Shown here: positions 26,229 to 34,463 of the stretch, piece after piece
Layout of the letters: each line of letters starts with the position of its first letter
Position numbering within the stretch: the first letter of the stretch is position 1
From: Croceibacterium soli
GTDB lineage: Bacteria; Pseudomonadota; Alphaproteobacteria; Sphingomonadales; Sphingomonadaceae
Length of the DNA: 64,000 nt
Direction: 5' to 3'
Assembly (NCBI RefSeq): GCF_009828065.1
Contig: NZ_WTYK01000004.1
Coordinates: forward strand, 327,161-391,160
Position numbers and translations under genes: made by a program
The notes under the pieces: model-generated
What the model was told of the DNA's origin: nothing
Databases searched by the model: none
What the model saw: only the letters and a program-made list of their open reading frames with translations

Positions 26229-26825
26229 TCATCGCTTCACCATGGCCCAGTTTCGAAGCTGCACACCGGGAATAGGGACCTCGCTGACGACTTCGAAACC
26301 TAGCCGTTCATAGAGGCGAACGTTCTCAGTAGTCTGTGTTTCAAGAAAAACCGGCACACCTTCACTCTTAGCTCGGCCAAGCATTGCGCGCGTAAGGCTG
26401 CTGCCCACTCCACAACCTTGCTTGTCGGCACGAACCCCTAGAGCGAAGAGATAGTAATGTGCTTCCGGCAAAGCTTCCCGGTGCATGGCGTCCGTATGCT
26501 GAGCAAATGCAACGAACGCCTTGAAATCGCGCATTCCCATATAGAAGGGAGCGGTGAACATCCCCGAACGAAACATCCGCCACGGTGTCATTGCCGTCCC
26601 GTTTGGGAGCAGCCAGAGCGCGACGCCCGACCCATCTTCTGATCCGTAGCACTCGCCGAACAGCAGGGCATACCTGCAGGTGCGGTCCCAAAAGTACCTG
26701 AGCTTGGCGGATGAGTTTGGTTCTCGAAACAACTCGGACCCAGGCGGACGGCCGTGGAAGGCGTCCGCCAGGATGTTCGATGCCCATCCCAAGTCGTTCC
26801 AGCTCAGCCGCTTCGGATGCATCAT
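26229..26825 (-). CDS. GNAT-family N-acetyltransferase
   Basis: A 198-residue protein with the acetyl-CoA-binding motif A in YYLFALGVRADKQGCGVGSSLTRAML (Q/RxxGxG/A as QGCGVGS) and a C-terminal NVRLYERLGFEVV motif B, typical of GNAT acetyltransferases. The acceptor (antibiotic, amine or protein) cannot be told. It stands alone on the minus strand. The start may be the first or second of two consecutive Met codons. Confidence 0.82.
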   Translation of the reverse strand: MMHPKRLSWNDLGWASNILADAFHGRPPGSELFREPNSSAKLRYFWDRTCRYALLFGECYGSEDGSGVALWLLPNGTAMTPWRMFRSGMFTAPFYMGMRDFKAFVAFAQHTDAMHREALPEAHYYLFALGVRADKQGCGVGSSLTRAMLGRAKSEGVPVFLETQTTENVRLYERLGFEVVSEVPIPGVQLRNWAMVKR

Positions 26826-27013
26826 TAGCTCCTCGCACTCTGCGGCTTGTCTACCACACTTCCGCGGAAAAGCCTCGGACTTCGCCGATGACCGCTATGG
26901 GTCGAGCGGAACGGCTGCTGCCGCTGCGCAGTCGCATGACGCGGCCAGCATCACACAGCCAGCGGTACATGGTCGTACCGGCTCTCCGAGCTACTCGGGA
27001 AGCCGGTGATAGC

Positions 27014-27457
27014 TCATATCTCCGTTCTCTCGGAAAGGGTCAGCGCGTCGTCTATGTCAACGCTAAGATAGCGCACTGTATTCTCGATGTTCGTATGGCC
27101 GAGCAGTATCTGCACCGCTCGCAGGTTTCCCGTTCCCTTGTAGATGAGCGAAGCCTTCGCTCGCCTCAACGAGTGGGTGCCGTACTCACGCTGATCCAGG
27201 CCGACGGTCGCAACCCATTCATCGACCAGCCGAGCATATTGCCGCGTGCTGAGGTGGCCGAGGTAGTCTACGCGGCTAGGAAAGAGGAAATCATGAATAG
27301 CGCCGCGACGGCGTGCCAGCCATGCCGTCAGGCTCTTTCGGGCTTCCGACACCGGCAGCAGGCGCGGCGGCTCAGAGACGGGCAGCCGCTCTGCCATCTT
27401 CGCCTCGGCTTCGACCAGTTGCCCCCTACAACTCCGATGGCGAGATAGGACCGCCAA
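27014..27457 (-). pseudogene. Tyrosine recombinase, N-terminally truncated remnant
   Basis: The frame encodes the C-terminal catalytic half of a phage-type integrase: FLFPSRVDYLGHLSTRQYARLV, then THSLRRAKASLIY (HxLRR) and LLGHTNIENTVRYL with the second His/Trp-region and the nucleophilic Tyr. Before about residue 25 the similarity to such integrases stops; the core-binding domain and first catalytic Arg are missing and no start with a ribosome binding site is seen. It is a relic of an earlier integration event. Confidence 0.75.
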
Positions 27458-27487
27458 GCGGAACGACGATCAACAGCCAACGCCGCT

Positions 27488-28309
27488 TCATGATAGCCGC
27501 CTCGCGAGCGCTTCGGCGATACCGCTCATCCCGGCGGCGTTCGGGTGCCAAGGCGCTCCGGAACCGGTGCCTGGAGCACCCACGCTCCACGACTGTTCGT
27601 GGCATGGGGTGCGACCTCGCGACAGCTCACCCGCCGGCAGCAGTTCGGCGCCGTTTTCCCGCGCCACACGAGCGGTTATGCGTGCAAGCCTCTCACCAAG
27701 CTGACGCATGCCTGCTGAAATCTCCGATGACAGCCGCAGTGCGGCGCAGGTCTCGCGCTCAGGGACAAGGGTCACGTAATCGACGAACACTAGTCTGGCC
27801 AGGGGAGCCCTTGATCGAACTTGCGCGACGATCTCACGCAAGTTGACCTCAAGTTTGCTCCAGTCTGCCTCATCGGGCATGCGGACCGGTGCGCACGGCT
27901 GCGCGGTCGCGGCAGGGTCGCAGGAGGCTGCAAACAGGTTGCCTACATAATTCACGTCGTTGCCACCAATCGTCAGCGTCACAAGCCGCGTATCTGACGT
28001 GAGCGCGTCCAATTGCGAGGGCAATTCGTCCCAAGGACCCAAAATATGGTCTGTGGTCGCGCCGCTGCACGTCACGTCAAAGAGACGGAGTCCGAGGGAC
28101 TGAGCCAGCAAGGTGGGATAGCTGCGTTCATCGCGAGCGCAGCGCGCTGGCGTGCCTGCCTTAGGGCTGCCCAAACCTGGCCCCGCAGCAAACGAGCTGC
28201 CCATCGCGACATAGCTCCCTCCGATGGGGATAACGGGATGGAGGCTATCGGACAAGGTCGTACAAGCCGACAGTGCCGCGACGGCGAACGCGACCATAGC
28301 GTTCCTCAT
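27488..28309 (-). CDS. SGNH/GDSL-family hydrolase, putative lipoprotein
   Basis: A 273-residue secreted esterase-like protein. The signal peptide ends in a lipobox (LSAC, Cys about 16-18). Block I is YVAMGSSFAAGPGL with the nucleophilic Ser, block III is TIGGNDVNYVG (oxyanion Gly and Asn), and the C-terminal WHPNAAG supplies the catalytic His. The second Met (28309) is nine bases from a GGAGGG site and is preferred over the one at 28315, which is too close. It probably hydrolyses esters of lipids or glycans in the periplasm. Confidence 0.85.
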   Translation of the reverse strand: MRNAMVAFAVAALSACTTLSDSLHPVIPIGGSYVAMGSSFAAGPGLGSPKAGTPARCARDERSYPTLLAQSLGLRLFDVTCSGATTDHILGPWDELPSQLDALTSDTRLVTLTIGGNDVNYVGNLFAASCDPAATAQPCAPVRMPDEADWSKLEVNLREIVAQVRSRAPLARLVFVDYVTLVPERETCAALRLSSEISAGMRQLGERLARITARVARENGAELLPAGELSRGRTPCHEQSWSVGAPGTGSGAPWHPNAAGMSGIAEALARRLS

Positions 28310-28719
28310 GCGCATACTCCCTCCCAGCGTTTCAGAGCTCAGTCATCTTAAGCGGCCACACCCGGCAAACGATGGAGGTCTCAAGCTGATCGACTTCATC
28401 ATCTTTATGGATGTCCCAATGCCCCGTTGACGAGCGGTAACAGCATCGCGCCGCTGGTGAAACAGCTTGCGGCGACGCATGTCAGCCGGTGCAGTCTCGA
28501 CTGGTAGCCAGCAAGAGCACGGCGGTGCTCCCTCAAGATGGCCACTTGGGTGCTGATCTAACGTCCGCTTAGAGGGCGCGCTTGCTATTCCCGGAATGAC
28601 CTACATTGGGCGCGAAGCGGACGAAGAACAGCCGGCCGCCGCGCTGCTACCCAAGCGCTAGTTCTCAGGTGTCCTCTATGGGGGTGCTTGCAATTGGCGG
28701 TTTTCCGCCGATTTCGGAA
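28310..28719. other. Intergenic region before the CBASS cassette, no gene
   Basis: About 410 bp without a supported gene. It contains the left copy of the 26-bp direct repeat (28651-28676) and ends where the DUF2384 module repeat begins. Confidence 0.55.
28651..28676 (+). repeat. 26-bp direct repeat flanking the CBASS cassette, left copy
   Basis: The sequence beginning CCAAGCGCTAGTTCTCAGG matches 34464-34489 at 25 of 26 positions (T against G at the 20th). The pair encloses 5.8 kb holding DUF2384 copy 2 and the CBASS operon, so it may be attachment or target-site duplication. Confidence 0.75.
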
Positions 28720-29107
28720 ATGGTGCCCCAAAGGCGACAAAAATGGGCACTCAAATCATTGGGAAATCATCCTGCCACGGCCCTGAACGGAGGATTGAAG
28801 CGCCTAACCTGGGGTGCTGAGCGTGCCGCTCTCACCAGATGCATGATAAGCCAGACCTTAGATCGGCTTCCATCAGAAGCTCGGCTGCGTCATAACCTCG
28901 GCCATGGACAAAGCCACAAGCGATGCAGCGGGTATTCTGGCCACAATCAAGGCGCGGTTCGGATCGTTAGAGCTCGCGCAACGGTGGTTCGAGAAAGAGC
29001 CGGTGCCCGGCTTCAGCGGGCTGACGGCGCAACAGTTGGTCCTGGACGGACGGGCTGCGGAAGTCCGGGAGTACATCGCAGCGGTCGACGCCGGCATCCA
29101 CGCCTAA
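28720..29107 (+). repeat. DUF2384 module repeat, copy 2
   Basis: About 388 bp matching 17255-17641, including roughly 180 bp upstream of the gene. The match begins at ATGGTGCCCC and stops with the gene's stop codon. Flanking DNA on both sides is unrelated between copies. Confidence 0.85.
28904..29107 (+). CDS. Small DUF2384 (MbcA/ParS/Xre C-terminal)-like protein, copy 2
   Basis: A 67-residue protein, paralogue of the one at 17438: TIKARFGSLELAQRWF, then PGFSGLTAQQLVLDGRAAEVREYI. It has the fold pattern of the C-terminal toxin-interacting domain of Xre/MbcA/ParS antitoxins without an HTH. Most differences from copy 1 are conservative, which suggests both copies have been under selection as proteins. 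It lies 190 bp from the convergent capW gene, inside the direct-repeat-bounded cassette. No RES-type toxin is near. Confidence 0.65.
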   Translation: MDKATSDAAGILATIKARFGSLELAQRWFEKEPVPGFSGLTAQQLVLDGRAAEVREYIAAVDAGIHA

Positions 29108-29298
29108 GAAGCCATAGCTCAGCTCACGACAGAAACTTGGCCGAGCGCCGCCGATCTGCTCATGGCTCCGACACCTGCGAGGGCTGCCAATTGGCGATCC
29201 GCAATCCGAACGCCGGCTTAGGCCCGGGCCGCAGCCGGGGAAAGCGGCTCCAAGAAGGAGGCGAGTCAGCGCACGCGCCCCCGAGGGCTAGAGGTTTG

Positions 29299-30183
29299 TC
29301 ACAGAGACCAGTCAGCCCTGTTGAGGGCCGCCATGGTCTCCTCCTTGTTGGCCACGACGATGTGCTGACTGCGCGCTGGTTTCGTCTCGGGATTGTCCAG
29401 AAGGCCGAGGCGCTTAAGGACGTAGAACAACATCGCATACCGCACGTCGAGACCCGCGATGCCGCTCGTCATGCCATAATCACGCTCCACGACCGATCGC
29501 TGCGCCGGGCCCAGATCAGGATGCGGCGTGATCTCGAGACAGAAGCGCTCCTGCCAGAGTTCATCATGGTCGCCCCATAACCCTCCCTGATCCGGCGCGC
29601 GCGAGCCGAGAATGCGAGGGAGGAGAAAATCCTTGAAGCACTCCGTCACGTGACAGTAGGCGCGCGCGTGCCACCTCAGGCCGTCGAAGCCAAACGCATG
29701 AGGGGTAATCCTGCGCCATATCGGCTCCGGCCTGTCGCGGCTCATCGACTGGTAGCGGACCTCTAGCGAGCCCCTCGCTCGGATAGCATCGAGCACTGCC
29801 CGCAGGCATGCTGCGTCCATCTCACGCGCGGGCGTCAGGACGATGTCGACGTCCGGCGGTGTACCAATCCAGGAATCCTCGGGCTCGACGATGCCTTCGG
29901 CAAGAGACCGCAGCCGCAGCAGATATTCCGATGGCGCGCCTTGAAGAAACGCAGGTCGGAATGACGGATTGGCGACGTAGCGCTTGAGGCGCGCATCGTA
30001 GATGGCGTTATCCGGGGCACGTCTCTGATACTCGGTCAGGTCGTTCGATGCCTGGGGCTCCGAGACCCCGAATACTCTCCGTATGTCGGAACGCCTTACC
30101 CCACCCTCCCAGGCAAGCTCGAATTCGATGAACTCGAGCCGGCGCTCGGCTCCCCATCGCAGGTTCTTAGCAGGATCTGACAT
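29299..30183 (-). CDS. capW: WYL-domain transcription factor, CapW type
   Basis: A 294-residue regulator: an N-terminal winged helix (residues 1-75, with GGVRRSDIRRVFGVSEPQASNDLTEY as the HTH), then a WYL domain (about 115-205, RITPHAFGFDGLRWHARAY) and a C-terminal extension (WCX-like, 210-294). Proteins of this kind (CapW) repress CBASS operons until infection or DNA damage. It is divergently transcribed from the CD-NTase gene with 124 bp between starts, where an inverted repeat lies. That geometry is the published CapW arrangement. It converges on DUF2384 copy 2. Confidence 0.85.
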   Translation of the reverse strand: MSDPAKNLRWGAERRLEFIEFELAWEGGVRRSDIRRVFGVSEPQASNDLTEYQRRAPDNAIYDARLKRYVANPSFRPAFLQGAPSEYLLRLRSLAEGIVEPEDSWIGTPPDVDIVLTPAREMDAACLRAVLDAIRARGSLEVRYQSMSRDRPEPIWRRITPHAFGFDGLRWHARAYCHVTECFKDFLLPRILGSRAPDQGGLWGDHDELWQERFCLEITPHPDLGPAQRSVVERDYGMTSGIAGLDVRYAMLFYVLKRLGLLDNPETKPARSQHIVVANKEETMAALNRADWSL

Positions 30184-30207
30184 AGCGACTCCGGATACGT
30201 ATGAAAA

Positions 30208-30238
30208 TTATATGGACACAGTTATTATACCCATATAA
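30208..30238. promoter_or_regulatory. Inverted repeat, candidate CapW operator
   Basis: Perfect 8-bp arms TTATATGG (30208-30215) and CCATATAA (30231-30238) with 15 bp between them, in an AT-rich stretch unlike the surrounding DNA. Arm centres are 23 bp apart, about two helix turns, as suits a dimeric repressor. It lies between capW and the CD-NTase gene and overlaps likely promoter elements for both. Confidence 0.65.
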
Positions 30239-30307
30239 AGATTATGCCCAATCGCGAATCATGTCAATTCCGGCTCCGATCGCCGGGCTACCAGGGAGTT
30301 TGCCGAG

Positions 30308-31255
30308 ATGCCCCTCATTGACGCCCAGTTGCGGCGCTATGACTCGAACGTGCTGCGGCTGCCTGCCGACAAGCGCAAGGAGTACCACCAGCAGGTCGAT
30401 CGTCTGATCGAGAACCTGTGCACGAACATCCGGAACAAGACCGACATTAAGATCACAAAGGTGGTGAAGGCTGGATCCTTCGCTAAGTTCACGATCCTGC
30501 GGCGCACCAAGACCGACCCCGTCGACGTTGATGTGGTGTTCTATATCGAGGGCAAGGACGTCGATGCAGAAACCTTCGAGAGTCTAAGCGAACAGATCCA
30601 CGACCTGCTCATCAAGCAGTATCCGAACAAGTCGGTCGAGCATTTCGAGATCCAGCGCAAAGCTGCGACCGTGCGGTTCGTCGGCAGCGGCCTGAGCGTC
30701 GATATCGTGCCCGTGGTCGCGAACAACATTCGTGACGGCTACGGATGGCAGTTCGACATCCATGACGGCTCGCGCGTGGAGACCTGCGCCCCATGTCAGA
30801 TTAAGTTCGTGCGGGACCGGAAGGATGTCGACAAGGACCACCGGACCCTAATCCGCCTAGCGAAGAAGTGGCGCAACCACGTCGAAATCAAGCCGCTGAA
30901 GTCCTTCGCGATCGAGCTCATTCTCGCTTATCTGCTCGACAGGGACGGTCCCGGCGGGAGCATCGAGCGCAAATTCTGCAACTTCCTCCTCTACATCGCG
31001 CAGAGCGGCCTCAAGGAAACCATTTCGTTTCCCGAAAACAGCATCTTCCAGCCACAGTTCAGCGACCCAGTTGTGATCATCGATCCGGTCTGCAGCACGA
31101 ACAACGTCGCGAGTCGCATCAGCGAAGAGGAGCGGCAGCAAATCGTCGCCGCCGCCACCGAGGCTTGGGAAGTCGCGCACTTCGCGTCCGTCGAGCACGA
31201 CCCTGAGCACTGGAAGGAAATCTTCGGCCCCCGCTTCAGCACGGAGGACGCGTGA
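30308..31255 (+). CDS. cdnC: CBASS CD-NTase (cyclic oligonucleotide synthase)
   Basis: A 315-residue nucleotidyltransferase of the CD-NTase family, which makes a cyclic di- or trinucleotide alarm on phage infection. The active site is complete: GSF (56-58), the paired aspartates in DPVDVDVVFYI (Asp73, Asp75) and the third Asp132 in LSVDIVPVV. A C-terminal helical OAS1-like domain follows. With HORMA and TRIP13 partners downstream it belongs to a type III CBASS, usually clade C or D; the subgroup symbol is tentative. The start is set by the ATG at 30308, and the gene overlaps the HORMA start by one base. Confidence 0.92.
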   Translation: MPLIDAQLRRYDSNVLRLPADKRKEYHQQVDRLIENLCTNIRNKTDIKITKVVKAGSFAKFTILRRTKTDPVDVDVVFYIEGKDVDAETFESLSEQIHDLLIKQYPNKSVEHFEIQRKAATVRFVGSGLSVDIVPVVANNIRDGYGWQFDIHDGSRVETCAPCQIKFVRDRKDVDKDHRTLIRLAKKWRNHVEIKPLKSFAIELILAYLLDRDGPGGSIERKFCNFLLYIAQSGLKETISFPENSIFQPQFSDPVVIIDPVCSTNNVASRISEEERQQIVAAATEAWEVAHFASVEHDPEHWKEIFGPRFSTEDA

Positions 31256-31746
31256 TGAACACCGCCACCAGGACCGCGACCTACACCGAGGTCGACGTCG
31301 TCAACGTCGTGCGCCGGGTAAAGGCCGATCTCATCATGATCGCCGATAGCACCGGGGCCATAACGCGCGACGAGGCCTCGCAATATGCGAAGGATATCGA
31401 GGTCCTTCTCGTCAGCGGATACCTGCGGAAGGTCGACCTAACCCTCCTCTCCTACGGCGTCGAAAAGACCGCGGTGCAGTACACCGTCGACACCAACACG
31501 GGATTACTCACGTCGAGCAGGCCCGGCGGGGTCCTGTGGCCGCGGGTGGCCGGGGCGTATTTGAGGATTATCCTCTTCTACACCGACGATTACGACGACG
31601 AGGCCAGGCGCAAGTTAAGCCATCGCCTCGAGATCGCCTGGAGTCCTACCAGCGCGGACACCAGTCATTCGACACTCACTCCGGCTGGCGGCCGCGACTA
31701 CACCAGCAACTCCTTCGGCATGCAGCGCAAGGACTGGACCCAGTGA
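31255..31746 (+). CDS. cap7: CBASS HORMA-domain protein (Cap7)
   Basis: A 163-residue protein placed between the CD-NTase and TRIP13-like genes, in the slot of bacterial HORMA proteins. The pattern fits: an N-terminal helix (EVDVVNVVRRVKADLIMIADSTG), a central beta-meander, and a flexible C-terminal safety belt ending in AGGRDYTSNSFGMQRKDW. In type III CBASS the closed HORMA binds a peptide signal and activates the CD-NTase. Only one HORMA gene is present. Sequence similarity within this family is low, so the call rests partly on context. It overlaps both neighbours by one to four bases. Confidence 0.82.
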   Translation: MNTATRTATYTEVDVVNVVRRVKADLIMIADSTGAITRDEASQYAKDIEVLLVSGYLRKVDLTLLSYGVEKTAVQYTVDTNTGLLTSSRPGGVLWPRVAGAYLRIILFYTDDYDDEARRKLSHRLEIAWSPTSADTSHSTLTPAGGRDYTSNSFGMQRKDWTQ

Positions 31747-32639
31747 CCCCCACCAAGATCTTCGACTACGAGACGGTCGTGCCCGACGAGGCGCTATCAG
31801 GCCGCGAACACTACCTGATCGGCTTCGAGGCTAGGCATCAGCGGGTGCGTGACCAGCTCAACCTGCTGCTCCATGCTGACCGTTTGGGCGTATGGAGCAA
31901 GAAGCACCATGGCACAGTCCTGCCGATCTGCGACCGTGTCGCCGATCAGTACCCCTTCATCGTCTTCCACGGCGACGTGGGGACCGGCAAGACCGCCGCC
32001 GCCGAATGCATAGCGAATAGGCTCCTGACTGATGCCGGAACTGAGGATTCCATGCTGTTCCGGCTGTCCAACCGGGTCCGCGGAAGTGGGCTTGTCGGCG
32101 AGATGGGAACGTTGCTGGGCGAGGCCTTCGAGAAGGTCGTCAAGTCCGTCGGCAAGCATCGGCGCGCGGTGCTCATTATTGATGAGGGCGATAGCATCGC
32201 AGCCTCGAGGGCGCAGGACCACAGCCACCATGAGGACAAGGTGGCCGTCAACACGCTAATTCAGGGCATCGATGACATGCGCCGCCTCGGGGGTCGCGTC
32301 GCGGTCATCCTGTGCACCAATCGGCTTTCCGCGCTCGACCCGGCCCTGCTGCGGCGAGCCGCGCTGGTCGAGGGGTTCGGCAGGCCGACGGACGAAGAAC
32401 GCGGCGCCTTGCTCCAAATGGATCTCGATGGCCTGACGCTCAGCCACGAGGAACTCGCGGAGCTCATCGCCATCACTGGGCCGGACGGCGACCGGCCGGG
32501 GTGGACCTTTTCCGACTTCCGAACCCGGTTTTATCCGTTAGCTGTCGCCAAGGCGTTTCCCGATGAGGCGCTGACCTTCGCCCTGCTGAGAGCTGCCGCG
32601 CTCGAGAGCGGGCCATCCCGCGTGATGGAGGACCGCTGA
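31743..32639 (+). CDS. cap6: CBASS TRIP13/Pch2-like AAA+ ATPase (Cap6)
   Basis: A 298-residue AAA+ ATPase: Walker A GDVGTGKT (77-84), Walker B VLIIDEGD (143-150), sensor-1 ILCTNRL and arginine-finger/sensor-2 region LDPALLRRA. TRIP13-like ATPases open HORMA proteins and so switch CBASS off. A GTG at 31743, overlapping the HORMA stop, is the likely start; a longer frame upstream runs inside the HORMA gene and is not credible. The stop overlaps the effector's start (TGATG). Confidence 0.92.
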   Translation: MTPTKIFDYETVVPDEALSGREHYLIGFEARHQRVRDQLNLLLHADRLGVWSKKHHGTVLPICDRVADQYPFIVFHGDVGTGKTAAAECIANRLLTDAGTEDSMLFRLSNRVRGSGLVGEMGTLLGEAFEKVVKSVGKHRRAVLIIDEGDSIAASRAQDHSHHEDKVAVNTLIQGIDDMRRLGGRVAVILCTNRLSALDPALLRRAALVEGFGRPTDEERGALLQMDLDGLTLSHEELAELIAITGPDGDRPGWTFSDFRTRFYPLAVAKAFPDEALTFALLRAAALESGPSRVMEDR

Positions 32640-33802
32640 TGAGCCGCTCCCCGATCGCCGGCCGCCGGATTCACATCTCTGGCAGCATTTCGGCCGATCC
32701 GACTGTGGCGAACCCCGCAGACGTAGAAGGCGCGCAGAAGCTCGTTGCTGGCCTCGTGCGTGCGCTTATGCGCAAAGGGGCAAACTTCGTCGTCCCAGTC
32801 GATGCCGAACCGAAACGCGCCGATGGCTATTCCATTTGCTTCGATTGGATCGTCTGGCAGGCGATCAGCGATGGACTAGCGCTTCGGCCGGCCGGAACGC
32901 CCGGCCCGCTCGCTGTAGGCGTGCTTCACCACAAGACCGAGGAGCAGATCCCCGTGGACCGCGTCGCTCTGTGGGATGAGCTGCGCGACGGGCCCAACGT
33001 CAAGCTCGAGAGCGCCGCGCAATGGAACATGGCGAGCAAGCGGATGGAGGCCCAGGCCCGCTACGGCGACATCCTGATCACCTTCGGTGGGGCGGAGGGG
33101 GTGATCTACCTCGCAAACCTCTATCACGAGGCGGGTCGGCCCGTGGTGCCGCTCGACCTTGCGCTCGTGAGCGAGGGGGAAGGCAGTCGCAGGCTGAACG
33201 CCTGGGGAATGGCGAGCTCCAGCAGCAGGAAGCTGTTCCAGCTGGCCGACGGTGGCAATCCGCACGACTGGATGAACCGCATCCGCTTTCCCGCGCGCCG
33301 GACTGTCGAGCAGCGGATCGAGACGCTGGTTGATCTGATCGAAGCCCTCGAAAGGCCGCGGGCCTTCGCAGTACGCCTGCTCAACGATGAGCATGCCGAA
33401 TACCCAGCGGTGCAGGACTTCTTCGACAACGTCGTGCGGCCGGTCGTTGAGGACGACCTCGGCTACCGGCTGGCGATCATTGACGGCCGCCAAGCTTACG
33501 ATCATGCGCGCATCGACCAGGAGATCTTTGCCAAGCTCCACAGGTCCGCGCTCACGATCGCGGACCTCACCGGCAGTAGGCCCAACTGCTTCCTCGAACT
33601 CGGTTATTCGCTGGGAAGGACGCTGCCGACCGTGGTGACGGCGCGGAAAGGCTTCGACACCCCATTCGACATCGCGACGTTCGCGGGGCATCACTGGAAA
33701 GCGTCGGGCGACACCAGCGATCGTCGGCGCGCGTTCAAGGAACACCTGGAGGCCGTGCGTAACCGGCCGCCGCTCGTCGAAAGCGAAGGATTGCTGCAAT
33801 GA
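32639..33802 (+). CDS. CBASS effector: SLOG-like plus nucleoside deoxyribosyltransferase-like protein
   Basis: A 387-residue protein in the effector position. The N-terminal two thirds (about 9-190) look like a SLOG/LOG Rossmann domain: RRIHISGSIS at strand 1 and DILITFGGAEGVIYLANLY (144-162) with the GGxxGv loop. The C-terminal part (about 242-375) resembles nucleoside 2-deoxyribosyltransferase or TIR-like NADase folds, with AIIDGRQAYDH and ADLTGSRPNCFLELGYSLG, where Glu320 could be catalytic. The inferred role is binding the cyclic nucleotide through SLOG and destroying NAD+ or nucleotides. It is not NucC, the usual type III effector. Start and stop overlap both neighbours. Confidence 0.7.
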   Translation: MSRSPIAGRRIHISGSISADPTVANPADVEGAQKLVAGLVRALMRKGANFVVPVDAEPKRADGYSICFDWIVWQAISDGLALRPAGTPGPLAVGVLHHKTEEQIPVDRVALWDELRDGPNVKLESAAQWNMASKRMEAQARYGDILITFGGAEGVIYLANLYHEAGRPVVPLDLALVSEGEGSRRLNAWGMASSSSRKLFQLADGGNPHDWMNRIRFPARRTVEQRIETLVDLIEALERPRAFAVRLLNDEHAEYPAVQDFFDNVVRPVVEDDLGYRLAIIDGRQAYDHARIDQEIFAKLHRSALTIADLTGSRPNCFLELGYSLGRTLPTVVTARKGFDTPFDIATFAGHHWKASGDTSDRRRAFKEHLEAVRNRPPLVESEGLLQ

Positions 33803-34359
33803 CCGAGAGCCGTCAGGAAGTCTTCGTTTCGGTGGACGTGGAAACTTCGGGACCGATCCCGGGCGTCTACAGCATGCTCTCAATCGGGGCGTGCCTGGTC
33901 GACCGACCGGAGACGACCTTCACCGCACTGCTGCAGCCGATCAGTGACGCGTTCGACATGGACGCGCTCGCGGTAACGGGCATGTCGCTCGAAGAACTAA
34001 GGATCAGCGGAATGACGCCGGACGAGGCGATGACGGGATTCGCCAGGTGGGTCGAGGCGTCGGCGGGACCTGACGCAACGCCGGTCTTCGTAGGCTTCAA
34101 CGCGCCGTTCGATTGGTCCTTCGTCAATTACTACTTCCACCGGTTCATCGGCTCGAATCCTTTCGGTTTCACCGCGCTCGACATCAAGGCGCTCTACATG
34201 GGCGCGACCTGCTGCGATTGGAGCAACACGCGTTCGAGCCGCATCGCGGCGCATCTGAAACCTGAGCTGAAGGGCGACCATGATGCCCTTCACGACGCGC
34301 TTTATCAAGCCGAGCTGTTTCGCTTGATCCGCCAAATAACGACTGTCGTGAGAGTGTAA
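33799..34359 (+). CDS. cap18: CBASS-associated DEDDh 3'-5' exonuclease (Cap18-like)
   Basis: A 186-residue RNase T/DnaQ-type exonuclease. The four acidic residues and histidine of DEDDh are all seen: DVETSG (Asp13, Glu15), FNAPFDW (Asp105) and HDALHDAL (His161, Asp166). Cap18 exonucleases accompany CapW-controlled CBASS loci; their exact role (signal trimming, DNA clearance or control) is not settled. The ATGA overlap with the effector gene marks it as part of the operon. It is the last gene before a hairpin terminator and the right direct repeat. Confidence 0.85.
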   Translation: MTESRQEVFVSVDVETSGPIPGVYSMLSIGACLVDRPETTFTALLQPISDAFDMDALAVTGMSLEELRISGMTPDEAMTGFARWVEASAGPDATPVFVGFNAPFDWSFVNYYFHRFIGSNPFGFTALDIKALYMGATCCDWSNTRSSRIAAHLKPELKGDHDALHDALYQAELFRLIRQITTVVRV

Positions 34360-34415
34360 TCTCTCTCATCAGAACGTTCGGATCTACGCCCTAAAGGCGG
34401 CGCTTTTTCGCACGC

Positions 34416-34438
34416 AGCAGCCAAAATTAGCGGCTGCT
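34416..34438 (+). terminator. Hairpin after the CBASS operon
   Basis: Seven-bp arms AGCAGCC and GGCTGCT with a 9-base A/T-rich loop, followed by a short T run (TTTCG). It lies 57 bases beyond the Cap18-like stop codon and fits a weak intrinsic terminator. Confidence 0.55.
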
Positions 34439-34463
34439 TTCGTCGCTCCCACGGCATTTCTCT

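Noticed and set aside
28904..29107. Complete toxin-antitoxin pair around the DUF2384 genes
   Set aside because: No RES-domain, PIN, RelE or other toxin frame was found beside any of the three copies.
28606..29580. 324-codon frame across the CBASS left flank
   Set aside because: It overlaps the DUF2384 gene and the capW gene in other frames and begins inside a repeat.
31536..31742. Longer start for the TRIP13-like gene
   Set aside because: It would lie almost wholly within the HORMA gene; the GTG at 31743 matches the overlap style of the rest of the operon.
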